DNA of 41,047 nucleotides. It comes from Lentzea aerocolonigenes. Its GTDB lineage: Bacteria; Actinomycetota; Actinomycetes; Mycobacteriales; Pseudonocardiaceae. Where the stretch lies: assembly GCF_000955955.1 (NCBI RefSeq), contig NZ_JYJG01000216.1, positions 1 through 41,047 on the forward strand. The letters are read 5' to 3'. Of the stretch, positions 1 to 12,700 are shown piece after piece. A program made the translations under genes and the position numbers. The number at the start of each line of letters is the position of its first letter. Position 1 is the stretch's first letter. The notes beneath the pieces are model-generated. The model saw only the letters and a list, made by a program, of their open reading frames with translations, searched no databases and was not told where the DNA came from.

Positions 1-19
1 AGATGTGTATAAGAGACAG
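1..19. other. Tn5/Nextera mosaic-end adapter (non-genomic)
   Basis: The first 19 bases are AGATGTGTATAAGAGACAG, the mosaic-end sequence used by Tn5 tagmentation library kits. It reads in frame with the downstream giant gene and gives it a false N-terminus, MCIRDR, a peptide well known as an adapter artefact in protein databases. Genomic sequence therefore starts at about base 20. The ATG at base 3 is not a real start codon. Confidence 0.97.
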
Positions 20-49
20 GTCGCCGGGTGCGCAGTCGCCGGGTGCGCA
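20..49 (+). repeat. Two tandem 15-bp repeats at the contig break
   Basis: The unit GTCGCCGGGTGCGCA occurs twice in a row (20-34 and 35-49), encoding Ser-Pro-Gly-Ala-Gln twice. It directly follows the adapter. The true array may continue upstream of the window and may be why the assembly stopped here. More 15-nt repeats (Gln-Pro-Gly-Gln-Ser) lie at about 300-352. Confidence 0.8.
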
Positions 50-770
50 GCCTAACGAGGGACAGCCAGGTGTCGTCTCGCCTCCGGCGCGGGGTGGGGA
101 CGTTTCACCGGTGGACGCGCCTCGTCTGGACTCACCGGCGTTGAGTCCGCCGGATCCCGCCGAGGTGCGGTCGGAAGCTCCTCCGCCGGGGGCCGTGCAG
201 TCGCCGCTGCCGCCCACTGTGTCGGGTGAGGCACGCACCGATGCCAGCGTCGCGGATGAAGCACGGCCGGAGCCCAGCACGCCGGAGCCCAGCACGCCGC
301 AGTCTCAGCCGGGTCAGTCTCAGCCGGGTCAGTCTCCGCCGGGTCAGTCTCCGGGGCGACCTGGTGGGGACGACGTCGTTGGACCGCCCGTGTCCTCGCA
401 GGTCGAGATGCCCGCGCCCCAGCACGTGTCGCCGCGGCCGGACGTGGTCTCGGTGGTCGAGGCGCCGAGCGAGCCCGGAGGGGACCGCGGGGCAACGGAG
501 TTCCAGAGTTCGCGGACGGAGGTCCCTCAACCGGAACAGGCCTCGTCGCTCGGCTCGCCCTCGCCGCTCGACTCGCACACACCGGTGCCGCACGCGGCCG
601 AGGTGGAGTCGGTGTCCGTGTCCGACTTCGACCGCTTCGGCTCCGGCAGCGAGACCGGCAGCGAGACCGGCAGCGAGACCGACAGCGAGACCGGGTCCGT
701 CTTCGATGACGCGCTGACGAACGACTCCGACGTGGAGTCCGTGTTCGAGCCCGAGCCCGAGATCGAGGCG
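21..770 (+). repeat. N-terminal Pro/Ser/Gln/Glu low-complexity region
   Basis: About 250 residues are dominated by Pro, Ser, Gln, Glu and Val. They contain short in-frame DNA repeats: 15-nt units near 300-352 (Gln-Pro-Gly-Gln-Ser) and 12-nt units near 646-693 (Gly-Ser-Glu-Thr). It is probably a disordered linker between a missing N-terminal secretion domain and the zincin domain. Confidence 0.8.
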
Positions 771-3700
771 CAGCAGAACCCCGCCGTGCCGATGCAGCAG
801 TACCGGCGTGACGCGTTGGAGCAGGCGCCCGCGCATCAGCGGGGGGCGGTTCGCGGGCTGCCGGGGCAGACCGAGGTGCAGCGGTCGGCGTTCGAGGTGC
901 GGAGGGCGGTGCAGGACGGTGTGTGGACGACGGAGCTGACCGTCGTCGTGGACATCGATCCCGAAGGCCGCTTCGGCGAGGAGGTGCGGCAGCAGGCGTT
1001 GCGGGACGCCCAGGCAGGGGTGGACCAGTACCTGAACGGTCCGGACCTGCGCACGGACAACGGTGACCTGCTGCGGTTCCGGGTTGTTCCGCACGACGGG
1101 AGTTCGCCGGTGGTGCACCACGTGGTGCACCTGGATCCCGGGCACGACGTGGACCAGACGCACTGGTGGCCGGGGCAGGGGCCGTTGGCCTCCGCGCACG
1201 AGGTCGGCCACATGTTGGGACTGGTGGACGAGACCGGTGGCGCGACCAGGCCGACGGTCGAGGGCACCCTGATGGGACGCCACGAGCGGACCGGGCCGGA
1301 CAGGAAGCCGCGGCCCGTCACGAAGGTCGAGGTGCCCTCGCGGTACCTGGCCGTGTTGTCGCGGGTGATCGGGCCGGTCGACCTGCTGGCCGACGTGCCC
1401 CGCGGACGGGTCACGGCGGACCTGCCCGTGAGCGCGGTGGAGCCGCGGCTGTACCGGGGCACGGATGAGCCGCGTCCCGAGCAGAAGCCCAAGGGGCCGG
1501 GCGGTCGCAAGGTGCGGTTCGACCTGCCCGACATGGAGGAGGGCGGCAGCCCGAAGCCGGAGGAGCGGCAACCGCAGGAGCGGCAACCGCAGGAGCAGCA
1601 GCCCGAGTCCGAGCCGTCGGCGGAGCAACGGCTGCGCGACAACCTCCCGCAGTACCTCCGCGACAGCCGTGCGCTCGGTGCGGCACGTCAGATCGACGTG
1701 CTGCGCGGTGACGACGGGGCGCGCATCGACGTCGAGTCACGCGTGCGGCGTATCGCACCCGCGGTGAAGCGGTGGGACGGTGCCGCCGAGCTGTCCGAGG
1801 CGATCGAGCACGCGTTCGCTGGCACGTTGGAGGCCAACGGCAAACGTCCCGTCGTCAAGGGTGACGACCGGTTCTACGGGCTGAAGATCAAGTCGCAGTT
1901 GCACTGGGACCGCGTGGTGGTCCTCGGCGAAGCCGAGAGCAAGCAGGTCGCCTCGTCGAAGACCAAGACGTCGTCCTCCGTCGAGGAGGACGGCACGCGG
2001 CAGAACACCATCGCGCCGCCCATGCAGTTCACCGGTCTGCCCGGCGTCGTGGTCCAGGTCATGCCCTCGATCCCCGTCGCGCCCGTCGAGCAGGTGGGCA
2101 GCGAGCAGAACAAGGAGCTGGGCAGGTCCACGAAAGTCGAGCACACCCCGGCGGTGAAGGTCGACGTTCCGCTCACCCTGTCGTTCCGGCTCTTCGACGA
2201 GGACGGCCGCGGCGTGCTGTCACCGGAGGGGGAGCAGGAGGTCGAGGTCGACGGCTGGGTGACCCTGACGGTGCCGGCCGACCTGCCGACGAAGGACGAC
2301 GCGGGCCGTGCGGTGCGCCACGGGCAGACCCCGCCCGAGTCGAGGATCGCGGACATCACCGGAGCGGGCATCGCCCCGGTCACCCAGGCCGACCGCGACC
2401 GGCTCGTCGCCGACGACCCGGTGTGGCGGGGGCAGCAGAGTGACGAGACCACCCGCCTGCCGGAGATGACCGGCCTGCCGCGTGGCGTCGCCACCGAGTC
2501 GGCCGTGGTCAACCGCGATGGCGTGCCCACCTTCGCCGACCAGGTCCTGGCCCGCCTGCAACCGCGCTTCGCGAAGGCGGCCGCGCTCGGCTCGGCCGGT
2601 CGTGACGCCGTCAACGAGTTCTTCAGCGAGAGCAGCATCGCGGAGCACCTGCCGGAGATGGCGGTCTACGACGGCGAGGCCAACCCGGAAGCCGGGTGGG
2701 TCGCTTCACCACCGATCTTCAAGGGTCACGGACGCGGGTTCGAGTGGCGCCCGCGCAGGACGCAGCTGGAGATGCGCGCCGTCGCGCGGTGGGTTCGCGT
2801 CGACCAGGTCAGGGACAAGGTCAAGATCACCGAGCGGACGCACGCGCACTACGAGCACTCCGGCAAGTACGCGGTGAAGCGGAAGCTCGCGTTGTCCGGA
2901 TTCATCGGGGGTGGCGGCGAGCCGGTTCCCGGTGTCATGGCGGCGGGTGGCGTGACGGGCAGCGCGAGCATCGAGAAGGGCGCGTCGGGGAAGGTCTCCA
3001 GCTCGAACGCCGCCAAGCAGGCGCTCAAGATCACGGGCGACGCCGTCCGCTACGAGATGGTCTACGACATCGAGGTCCGCCAGGTCGGCAGGGAGGGCCA
3101 GCAGCCCTGGAAGCTGGACGGCAACGTCAACGCCCACCACTGGACCTCCCGGCGGAACGCGGCACGGGTCGGGCTCGTCGAGGCGAGCCCGGAGGACGAC
3201 AGCTTCCGCGGCGGTGCCGACAGGACCGTGCACGGGCCACCCGAGTTCGAGCGCGGCAAGGCGATCCTCGGCGTGGTGGAGGAGGTCGACAGCGGCCGGC
3301 TGCTCGAACAGGCGCTCGTCCCGCTGCTGCACCACGTCCCGCTGCAAAGGCACTGGTACGTCAGCAGGTCCAGGTTCATCCGGGAGTTCACCGACAGCGA
3401 CGTCGAGGACGGACGGCTCACCGCGAAGGCGGTCGAGGCGATCCAGCGCGGCAGGTTGCTCAAAGACGCGCTGGACGAGAACGAGATCGCCCGCCTCACC
3501 CGGCGGCTGAGCGACGGCGGCCTGCGGATCCCGTTGCGGCGCAGGGGCTGGTTCCACGACTACCGCACGACGGTGATCGTGGCGGCACGGGTCGGCGACA
3601 TCCGGGAGGGCGAGCCGCTCACCGCCGACGAGCTCGCGGAGGTCTACGTCGGCAAGGCCACGGACGGCATCGAGAGCGGTGGTTCCAAGACGGTCGAGCT

Positions 3701-6700
3701 CGGCGGCGGCCCCCAGCTGCGGTTCATGGGCCTGCTCCCCGGCTCCATGCCCTCGACCACGACGTTCGGCGTTCTGCTGTTCGGCGTGCGCGGAGCGCGG
3801 ACCTGGTCGAAGGAGACGACCCTGGGCTCGAAGACGAAGCGCAGGGTCGAACGGCGCAAGGGCGACTCGCTCACCGAGGACGGCGAGATCGGCGACAAGA
3901 GGATCCGCCAGTTCAAGTCCACGCTGACGATCACCACCAGAGTCGAGTCGGAGCGCCGCCACAGCGAAGCCATTCGCCGGATGATCCCCGGCCGCAGTGG
4001 TCGCCAGCTGCCCGCACACGCGGTGATTCCCCGCGTGCCCGGCGAGATCTCGGTCGAGATGCGCACGCTGGTCCCCGAAGCGTTGCTGGCACCGGGCAAC
4101 CCGTTCGACGCCGACCCCGGCGTGCCGGCCGTGCCCCGCCCCACGCGCCCGTTGCCCGATCCGCCCGCACCGCACGTGTTGCGCCCGCCGATGTCGCACC
4201 GCTTCGACGACATCGAGATCGTGTCGTTCCACGGCGCGGAGAAGCTCCAGCAGTCCGCGCTGGAGATGATGAGCATCGCGTCCGGCCGCGACCCGGTGGT
4301 GCGCAGCCACACCGGCGTCATCGCGCAGGCGATCAGCGAGGAGCTCGCCACCGAGAAGCTCTCTCAGGACCTGCGCCTGTTCAGCGACGTCAAGGTGATC
4401 GACTCAGCCAAGAAGCTGTACGGCCGTCGTGCGCACGACCTGTTCGGCGCCTGGGGGGTCACCTTCGAACCCCGCCTGTCGGCGAACCAGGTGACCGCGC
4501 AGGAGTACCAGGAGGTCGTGCGCGAGATCCAGGGGACGTCGAAGGCCACCGGTCTCGGCGGCCCCGTCGACACCTTCGGCGGTTACGTCGTCGGAGTTCC
4601 GGTGCTGACCGAGAGGAACGTGAACAGCGGCGAGCCCGGCACGCACGCGCTGCCCCGCAGCGTTCTCGTCCTCGTCGGATCGCCGTACAGCGGCAGCGAC
4701 GGCAGGTCGGACTCCGGCTACGTCGAGACCACGGAGACGTTCTCGATCGGCGAGCTGCCGAGGAAGATGTTCCTGGTCCGCCTCGACGTCGACGCGACCG
4801 TCGTGGCGGAGGCCGTCCACAAGCGCAACCTCACCTTCGGGCTGACCGCTCCGAAACCGCTCACCAGGGCCGGTGAGGTCGTCCCCCTGCCGGAGTCCGT
4901 GCTCGCCTGGGTGACGGCGGACCAGCTCGCGGAGCTCACGACCGGCACACCTCCGGCCGATCCCCGTTCGGCCGATCCCCGTTCGGACGGGACGCTCGCC
5001 GTGCCACCGTCGCTGAGCCCCGGCCGGACCGAGGGCCAGTCGATCGGGCTGGGTGGCATCAGCCGGCCGATCGACCTCCGGCGGCACGTCGACGCCCTGC
5101 GCGACGAGCTGGCGCGCCACCCCGCCATCGGCCCTGACAAGGCCCGCAGGTTGCTGCCGGACTCCACCCTCGACCCCGAGAACGCCAACATCACGAGCGT
5201 CAAGAAGTTCCTGTCGGACAGCAACCGCATGGTCAACAGCCTGATCAACGGCGGGCAGGTGGCCCCGATCAGGCTGGAGGACCGCTTCGACGGCGAGACC
5301 TTCGAGCTCACGATGGACGCGTCGTTCACCGAGGAACCCTCGCCGGGCAGCGTGCGGAACGTGACGAAGCTCGTCGCCGGGGTGAGCGCGGAGCTCGGTG
5401 CGCAGGGCGTGAAGAGCCGGGTGCGGACCTTGTTCACGGCCGTGGCGTCGTCCCGCGCGGTGGCCGCCCTGCGCAACCCCGACCCGGTCGACCCCAACAG
5501 TGCGCAGGACGGGTTCACCAAGACCCGGCGGACCGAGGGCCAGGTGGGCGCCGGTCCCGGTCTCGAAGGGATCTTCGGCCGCACGGAGCTGAACGAGACC
5601 ACGGAGAACCGGACCAAGTACAGCCAGTCGGCCACCGTCGAGGGCCCTGTCGCCGTCCACAGTGGACGCCTGGACGTCTCGCTGCGGATCCAGCGCCACG
5701 GACGCGACTACGGCTCGGTCGAGGTGACCGAGGAGGCCGAGGTCACCAAGCTCGCGGAGGAGGCGTTCCCCCCACCGGTGCGGGGAGGCCGGCTCGGCTC
5801 GGCGGAGGCGGACAACGGTGTCGTCACCGGCCCGCTGAGCGACGAGGACATGGCGGCGTGGCGGACGAGGCTGCCGGACGGTACGCCCGTCCCGCCGATG
5901 ACGGACGTCGGCACCCACTGGGCGGAGCACTACTTCGGTGACATCGAGGTCCTGCGCCGCGACGTGGCGGACGTGCTGCGCGAAGCGGGCGTCGACGTCA
6001 CTCCGAAGGTCCTGCGCGTGCTCCGGACCGCGATCACCCCCACGAGCGTGCGCGCCGCGTTCCACGCCGCGCTGGACGGCCGGTTCGTCCTCTCCCTGCG
6101 TGACGGCCTCGACCACGACGTGGAGATCCACGTCCGGCCGTCGGGCATGCCGAGGTTCGCGAGCACGAGCGCGGGGGTGCGGATCGACGCCCAGCGCACG
6201 AAGTCGGAGGAGACCGAGGTCAGCGTCACCAGCGGCACCGAGGCGGAGCTGCTCCACACGGCCCCGTTCGGCGCGGCGGGCCAGGCGACCTCGACCGACC
6301 CGGTGAAGGGCAGCGAGCCCGGGCCGAAGCCGTTCCGCAGCCCCTTCGACGCGAAGGGCGGGTCCACGACCAGGACCACGCACACCGCGCTCGGCCCCGA
6401 GCCGGAGGAGGGCGAGCTCTCCCGGACCGACGAGAGCAAGATCGCCGACCCGATGAGCTCCGAGACCAGGACGGACGAGGAGCTGACCCGAGCGCTGGTC
6501 ACCAGCGTGGACACCCGTGTCGTCGCCCGGCCCCGCACGCAGGCGCGGCACGGCGATGCGACAGCGGTGGTCTACAAGGACCGCCGCGTGCACGACGCGT
6601 TCGCCGTGCGGATGTACGACGCGGACGCCTCGCGACTGACCGGCAGGGAACTGCCCGCCCCGCTGGTGGACTCCACGAAGCAGCTGGCGGAGAAGGCCGA

Positions 6701-9700
6701 GGCCTGGCTGAAGGCCGAGCGGACCAGGATCGCCGCGTCCGCCCGGCTGGACACCGCTTCCCGGCCGCTGGACGCCGAGGACCAGCGGCTCTCCCGGGCG
6801 ATCGTGGACAGGGAGGAGCTCCAGCCCGTCATCCACGCCCAGCGGGAACTGGAGCGCGCGCTGCACGCCGAGTTCACGCAGTCGCGCCAGGCGTGGAGGA
6901 ACACCCCCACCGAGTCCAGGGAGCGCAGCCGTGCGGAGGTGAGGCAGCGACGCGGTGAGTGGGCGGCTGCCGAGGCGCGCCTGCGCAAGCTGGTCGACGT
7001 CGACAGGCGGCTCACCAGCGTCATCGAGGAACTCGGCCCGGTCCGCGCCGCCTACAACGACGCCGTCGAGGCGGAACGCGCGGCCGTGCTCGCGGAGGAG
7101 CAGGCGAAGCAGGAGTGGTGGCAGGCCAAGGCGGACCACGACAGCGAGATCGTCGCCGAGCAGCGCCGGGAGGCGGATGACCAGGAGCGCCGGGAGGCTG
7201 TCGAGGAGGAGCGTCGGGCGGCGGTCGAGGAGGAGCGCAGCGAGCCAGCCGAGGAGGAGCGCCGGGAGACTGTCGACGCCGAACGGCGTGACGCCGTCGA
7301 TGCGGTCGGGCCGCGCACGTCGTCCCCGTCGCCGCGGACCACGCCGCGCCCGCCCACGACCGAGATCGACTCTGCGCGGGAGCTGCCGGCTCCCCCTGAC
7401 GCGGTTCCGCTGACCGTCGACCTCGGTGCGGAGTTCGGCGTCCACTTCCCGCCCACCGGTAGCGACGACGACACCGATCCGCGCACGCGGTTGCTCTCCA
7501 GTCTCGACGAGGTGGGCGAGGTCGACCGCTTCTGGGGCAAGGCGCGGCAAAGCGATGTGGATTCGCTGCTGCAGGAGGCGCGCCGGATCGTCGACCGGCA
7601 CGTGCGCAGGCCGCCGTTGTTCATCGAGGTCCCCGCGCAGGAGAACCTCGACCACGACGCCATCGTCCGGCTGGTGGCCTACCGCAGGTACCAGGAGCTC
7701 CGCGGCCTGCTGGGAGACGGGGAGGGCCCGTCGGCCCTGGCGGCCCAGCTGGCGGTCGACACCGGGACGGAGCTGGTCGAGCGCGAGCGCGAGGGACTGC
7801 CCGGCGGCGCCCCTCCCGCCGGTCCGGCCGGAACCGCCGGGAGCCCCTCGACACTCCCGTACGACGTCGTCACCTACCCGCCGACGGGGAATGCACGTCA
7901 CGCGATCGCCCTGGTGTCCGACGAGGCGAAGTCGGACGGGTGGCCGCAGGGCGTGCACAAGTGGCTCGGAGGGGGCGACTGGACCGCGACCTCATCGGCG
8001 TTCGTCCTGCTGGAGTTCGAGGACGGTCATGTCCTCTCCGGTGACTACATGCTCGACGCGGACATCGCCGGCCGGTTGGTGCGCGACTCGGACACCTTCC
8101 GGTTGCTCGACCGGGATCTGCCCCTTCGCATCATCCTCCTGTTCAGCTCGCCCGACGCATCGACCAAAGATCCGGCCGACGAGGTGGATGCCGCTGAGGC
8201 CTTCGTCCACCGGTTCGCCGAGGTGGTGCGGGAGGACGCGCCGAATCGGCAGGTGTGGACCAGGGTCGAGGTGGAGGAGCCGGGAGAACTCGTCTCCGTG
8301 CTGACGCCGGACGAACTGCTGTTCGACAAGTGGTACCCGATCACCCCTGGGACCGTGGTCTCCGGTGCCCTCTCGAACTCCTCCGGCGATCTGATCGGGT
8401 TCGACCTCTCCAGCACACGCTGGTACACCCCTCCACCGGGAAGCGTCCGGACGGTCCATGCGGAACGGATCTCGGACGTGCGTTCTCCGGGACAGCCCGA
8501 GGTGGACGGACGTGTGCTGCCGCTTCCATGGGCAGCGCTCACCGAACCGGGACGGGTGCGCCCCCTGGTCCTGGCACTGTCGTCGACGGAGGATGGGCGG
8601 CACTTCGAGCTCAGCCCCGGCTCAGGCGGCAGGGAGCTCCGGCTCACCCCGCGGGAGACCGCCGGGTTCCTGGTGAACAGGCCGGACGTCCTCGCGGCGT
8701 TCGAGGGACCCGAACAACCGGCTCTGGTGCTGCTGAACCGGACTTACTGGGGAAACGAGCAACAGGCGCTCGGCCTCACCGCTGAACTGGCGGCTGAGCT
8801 CTCCAGGGCCACGGGGAAGACGTTCGAGACCTACAGCGTCGCCGGGAAGCTCAAGAGGAGGGCGAACGGCGTCCTGATCGTGGCGACGGACGCCCACCTC
8901 GCCCACCACCCGATGCCGGTCGACGCGACGTCGGTGTTCCGCTCCGGTTCGGTGTTCGGGCTTCCCGGCGGGGAGGAGGCGGGTCCGTGGTCACGTGACA
9001 CGGTGCAGGCGTTCTCCGACGCTGTGGAGAGCGGTCGTTTCGTGGTTCCGGGGCCGTGGGGCGCCGCACGGCCGTTCTTCGTGGCCACCCCCGGTGATGC
9101 CGCGGGTGCCGCCCGCGCGACTCTCGGCGATGGCGCGCAGGTCGACGTGGACGGTGCCTGGGGCGGAACGGCGTTGTTGTTCGACCAGGACTTCTTCTCG
9201 GCGCTGACGGCCGATCCCAGCCGTCCCGTGGTGATCATCAAACCGCACCTGTCCGGTGATCAGGACTTCGGCACCTTCGCCTTCGACCTCGTCACACGGC
9301 TGCACGAGTCCGGCTTGTTCCCGACGGTGTACGCGTTGCAGGGCGGCGGCGACCTCACGACGATCGATGACCCGGGAACCGAGTACACGGACGTGTCGGA
9401 GCTGCGGGCCGGTGATCTCGACGTGACGCCGGTGCTGGACAAGGAGGGCAACCCCAGGGTCCTGGTCGTGCGCACCGTGGGTGACGACGACTACTTCGCC
9501 GAGGTCCAGGCGTCGGCCGCCGCCGCGGAGGACGACTCGCTGTGGTTCCCGGAACTTCCGGACGGCACCCCGGTCACGGCGAGCTGGGAGGACGACGACA
9601 GCCCGCCGGTGTTCGTCCTCCTGCGGACCGGGCCGGCCGGTTACCGCGCGTCCTCACGGGGGCTGCGCGATGTCGACGTCACCCCGCGGGTGTTGATGGG

Positions 9701-12700
9701 TGTGCTGCGGGCAGACCTGAGGCTGCGGTTCGTCCTGGGCAGGGGGACGAATGCCATCGTCGAAACGGGTCTGGTGGAACCGTCGGTGGTCTTCGCCTCG
9801 GTCGACGGCCCCGTGGTGGGGCAGGACGAGCTGGCGGCGGGTCTCGCCGGAGGCGGTTACTCGCGCAGGATCCACTGGTCCGATGGACGGATGTGGTTCT
9901 CGCCCGACGGTTCGATCGTCGTGGACGTGCCGGGGTTCGGCAGTGCGGTCACGCCACCGCCGGCGGCCTCCGACCTCGTGTCCCACCCCCTGATGAGCGA
10001 CCTCCGCGGTGTGCTGTTCCCGTCAGCGGACTTCGACCTGGTCAAGGAGGGGATCGACGCGATCAGGGCGAGCACCGGCTACCGCGACTTCTACCTCTCC
10101 AGCCGCGTGCTCCCGGATTCGTCCGGCGCCGGAACGAAGACCTCGGTGCCGAAGCTCAGCCCGTTCTTCGGGCTTGACACGTGGTACGCCGGGGCACACG
10201 GGAACAAGTCGGGCATGTTCGTGGCGCTGCGCGGAAACCGGCCCTACCTGCTGGGTGACCGGGTCCTGATGGGCCCGCGAGAGGCGGCTGCCGTCCTCAG
10301 CGGCCACCACCTGTTCGCACAGGCGCATCCGAACACCACTCCGGCCCTGATGCTCGAGATGTGCTCAGTGGGTGGAGTTGAACCTGGTCACCTCGGCGGG
10401 AGCACGGCCAACGCGATCCAGCGGGCGTGGCGGACGGTCGCGCCGCAGCGAGCTGTCCCGAGGATGTTCGCGGCCACCGAGGACCTGATGCTCGGCGATG
10501 GCACCAACTACGTGATCGACAACGGCGGCGACATCGTCGAGGTCGTCCCTCCCGGCAGCCGCACACGCCCGCCCGTCGAACTGCGGGAACTGGCGGCCAA
10601 CCACGTTCCCGAGGCCACCGCGAAGTTCGACCCGACCGGGACGGATGTACGCACCGATTCGGTTGCCGAGATCGAGACGACCGCTCGTGCCGTGGTGCGG
10701 GCTGCCGCGTGGCGGCAGCTGAGGCTTCCGCAGGGGCAGTGGGTCACGGCGATGCCGACCGTGACGATCCAGGGCGGGGGAACGAGCCGCGGTCCGGTGC
10801 ACCCGCAGACCGGTGGGCTGTTCTCGTCCGCGCGGGTGGCCGAGGTCGAGAGCCGGTTCCGCGCGGCGCTGGCCGACGAGGCGCAGGACATGGCCCACCG
10901 CGGTATGCCCGTGGACGTCGGCCACGTCCGGATCACGGTCCGGGGGCCGCAGGGCGACCACGGTGTCGGGCCGCACGAGGTCAGGATCGAGGTGGCGCTC
11001 GCGGAACGACCCGATTCGGATGTCGTCAGCACCGGGAACCAGGAGGCCATCCGGGAGCTGTTCCGCAACCGGCGGGGTACTTCGGTCGGCGCGGTCTTCC
11101 CCGCGATGAGCAACTCCGGCAGCGGGCGGGCCACCGTCGCGGTGACGCGATCGCCCTTCACCGGGCAGAGTGGGCAGGACGGTGCGGGCTCCCGCGTGAC
11201 CCTCCACAGTCCACCTGGAACGGTGGACCGCCCCATCCCGCTCGCCCGGCTGGTCGGTCCTGTTCTGTCCGAAGTGGACCCATCGCCACTGCTGGACGAG
11301 AACGGTGTGGTCGCCGGTGTCGCCTTCCTCGGTCAGGCCGAGGGCGCGGTCGTCCGCGAGGCCTTCCGCAGGGGCGCGGGTGGCCACGACCGGTTCTCCG
11401 TGGTCGTGCACCACGGAGAGGACGGGTTCGCGTTGCCGTGGCGCGGTGTGAACGGCGGGGTGGTGCGGCTCGACGAGGCCGGTGTGATGCGGTTGCTGAC
11501 CGCCACCGGCCTGCCGGGCGGGCAGAACTGGCGGCAGGCCTCGAACCTGGTGTTCCTGAGCTGCGAGGTGGACGGCCGGCTGGGACGTCTTTCGTCGTTG
11601 CTGCGCGACGGGGGCTATCGCGGCAGGGTGACCGGTCCGGACAGCCGCGTCGAGGTGGCCGAGGACGGTTCGGTCACGCCGCTGGGGTCCGGCACGTTCC
11701 ACACCATCGACGCGGACGGCGTTCGCACGACGGGCGGCCTGGACGTTCCCACGCGCGGGAGTGACACCGTGGCGTCGGTTTCTCTCCTGTCGCGCCCCGG
11801 GACGCCGATCCCCGGCGCGGAGGAGTACGACTCCGGTTCGGACACCGCGAGCGACGCTGGATCCATCCCGGCCGGGTTCGAGCTGGTGCAGCCACCCACG
11901 CGCCCATCGGTCATGCCCACACTGCGCGACGTCATCGAGGAGCAGCTGGCACAGGCAAGTCGCTTCCACGTCGATCCGGTGTCCAACCAGCTCGCCGATT
12001 TCGCGGAGCAGGCGAATCTGGCGGTGCTGAAGTCCAGGTTGTCCACGTCCGTGACGCTTCAGCAGGACCTCGGTCTGGCGGCGCCGGTCGTCCTGATCGC
12101 CGGCCCACCCGATCAGACGAGCGTCATCGCGTCCATGGTGTGGGACGACCAGGCGGCAGATCCCTCCCAGCCGGCGCCGGACAGGGTGCTGGTGGACGTT
12201 CTGCCGGCCGCCGAGGTCACCGTCGTCGTGGGCCTGCCGAACCAGGCCGGGAGCGACGAGCACGCTCCGAACGACGCCACGGCAGGAGGCTTGAGCTTCG
12301 ACTCCGGCTTGCCGGACCAGCCGGAGTGGGGCCAACTGCACGCGGGGCACCTGGGAAACGCCCGAGCCCGCAAGCCCTTCTACGTCTACGCGACACTCGT
12401 GGGGGACAGGTTCCTCGTACAAGGCCTGTTGATCACGCCGGCGACCCTCGCGTCCCGGGTCCTGAGCTCTGCTGCCTACCGGCGCTGGGTCGTCCCCTCC
12501 ACACCGATCCGGCTCGTCGGCGTCGATCCGAACCGTCGCGCGACGTCCGAGTTCACGGCGGAGGAGTTCGCGGAAGCGATGTGGGCAGCAGGAGCGCGCC
12601 ATCTCATGAGCAGGGCCACCGACCTGCTCGAGCTGGACCCGTGGGACACCACCATCGTGCGCGACGGCGGCCATTTCGAGCCTGTCTCCGAGGTCCGGCC

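Noticed and set aside
3..5. ATG at base 3 as start of the giant gene
   Set aside because: It lies inside the Tn5 mosaic-end adapter. The real start is upstream of the window.
4404..7958. Very long reverse-strand open frame opposite the giant gene (and similar ones at 10365-13100, 16728-19256, 28911-31511)
   Set aside because: Antisense open frames arise from near-saturated third-position GC. The translations are Arg/Gly/His-rich with no recognisable domain, while the forward frame has clear motifs throughout.
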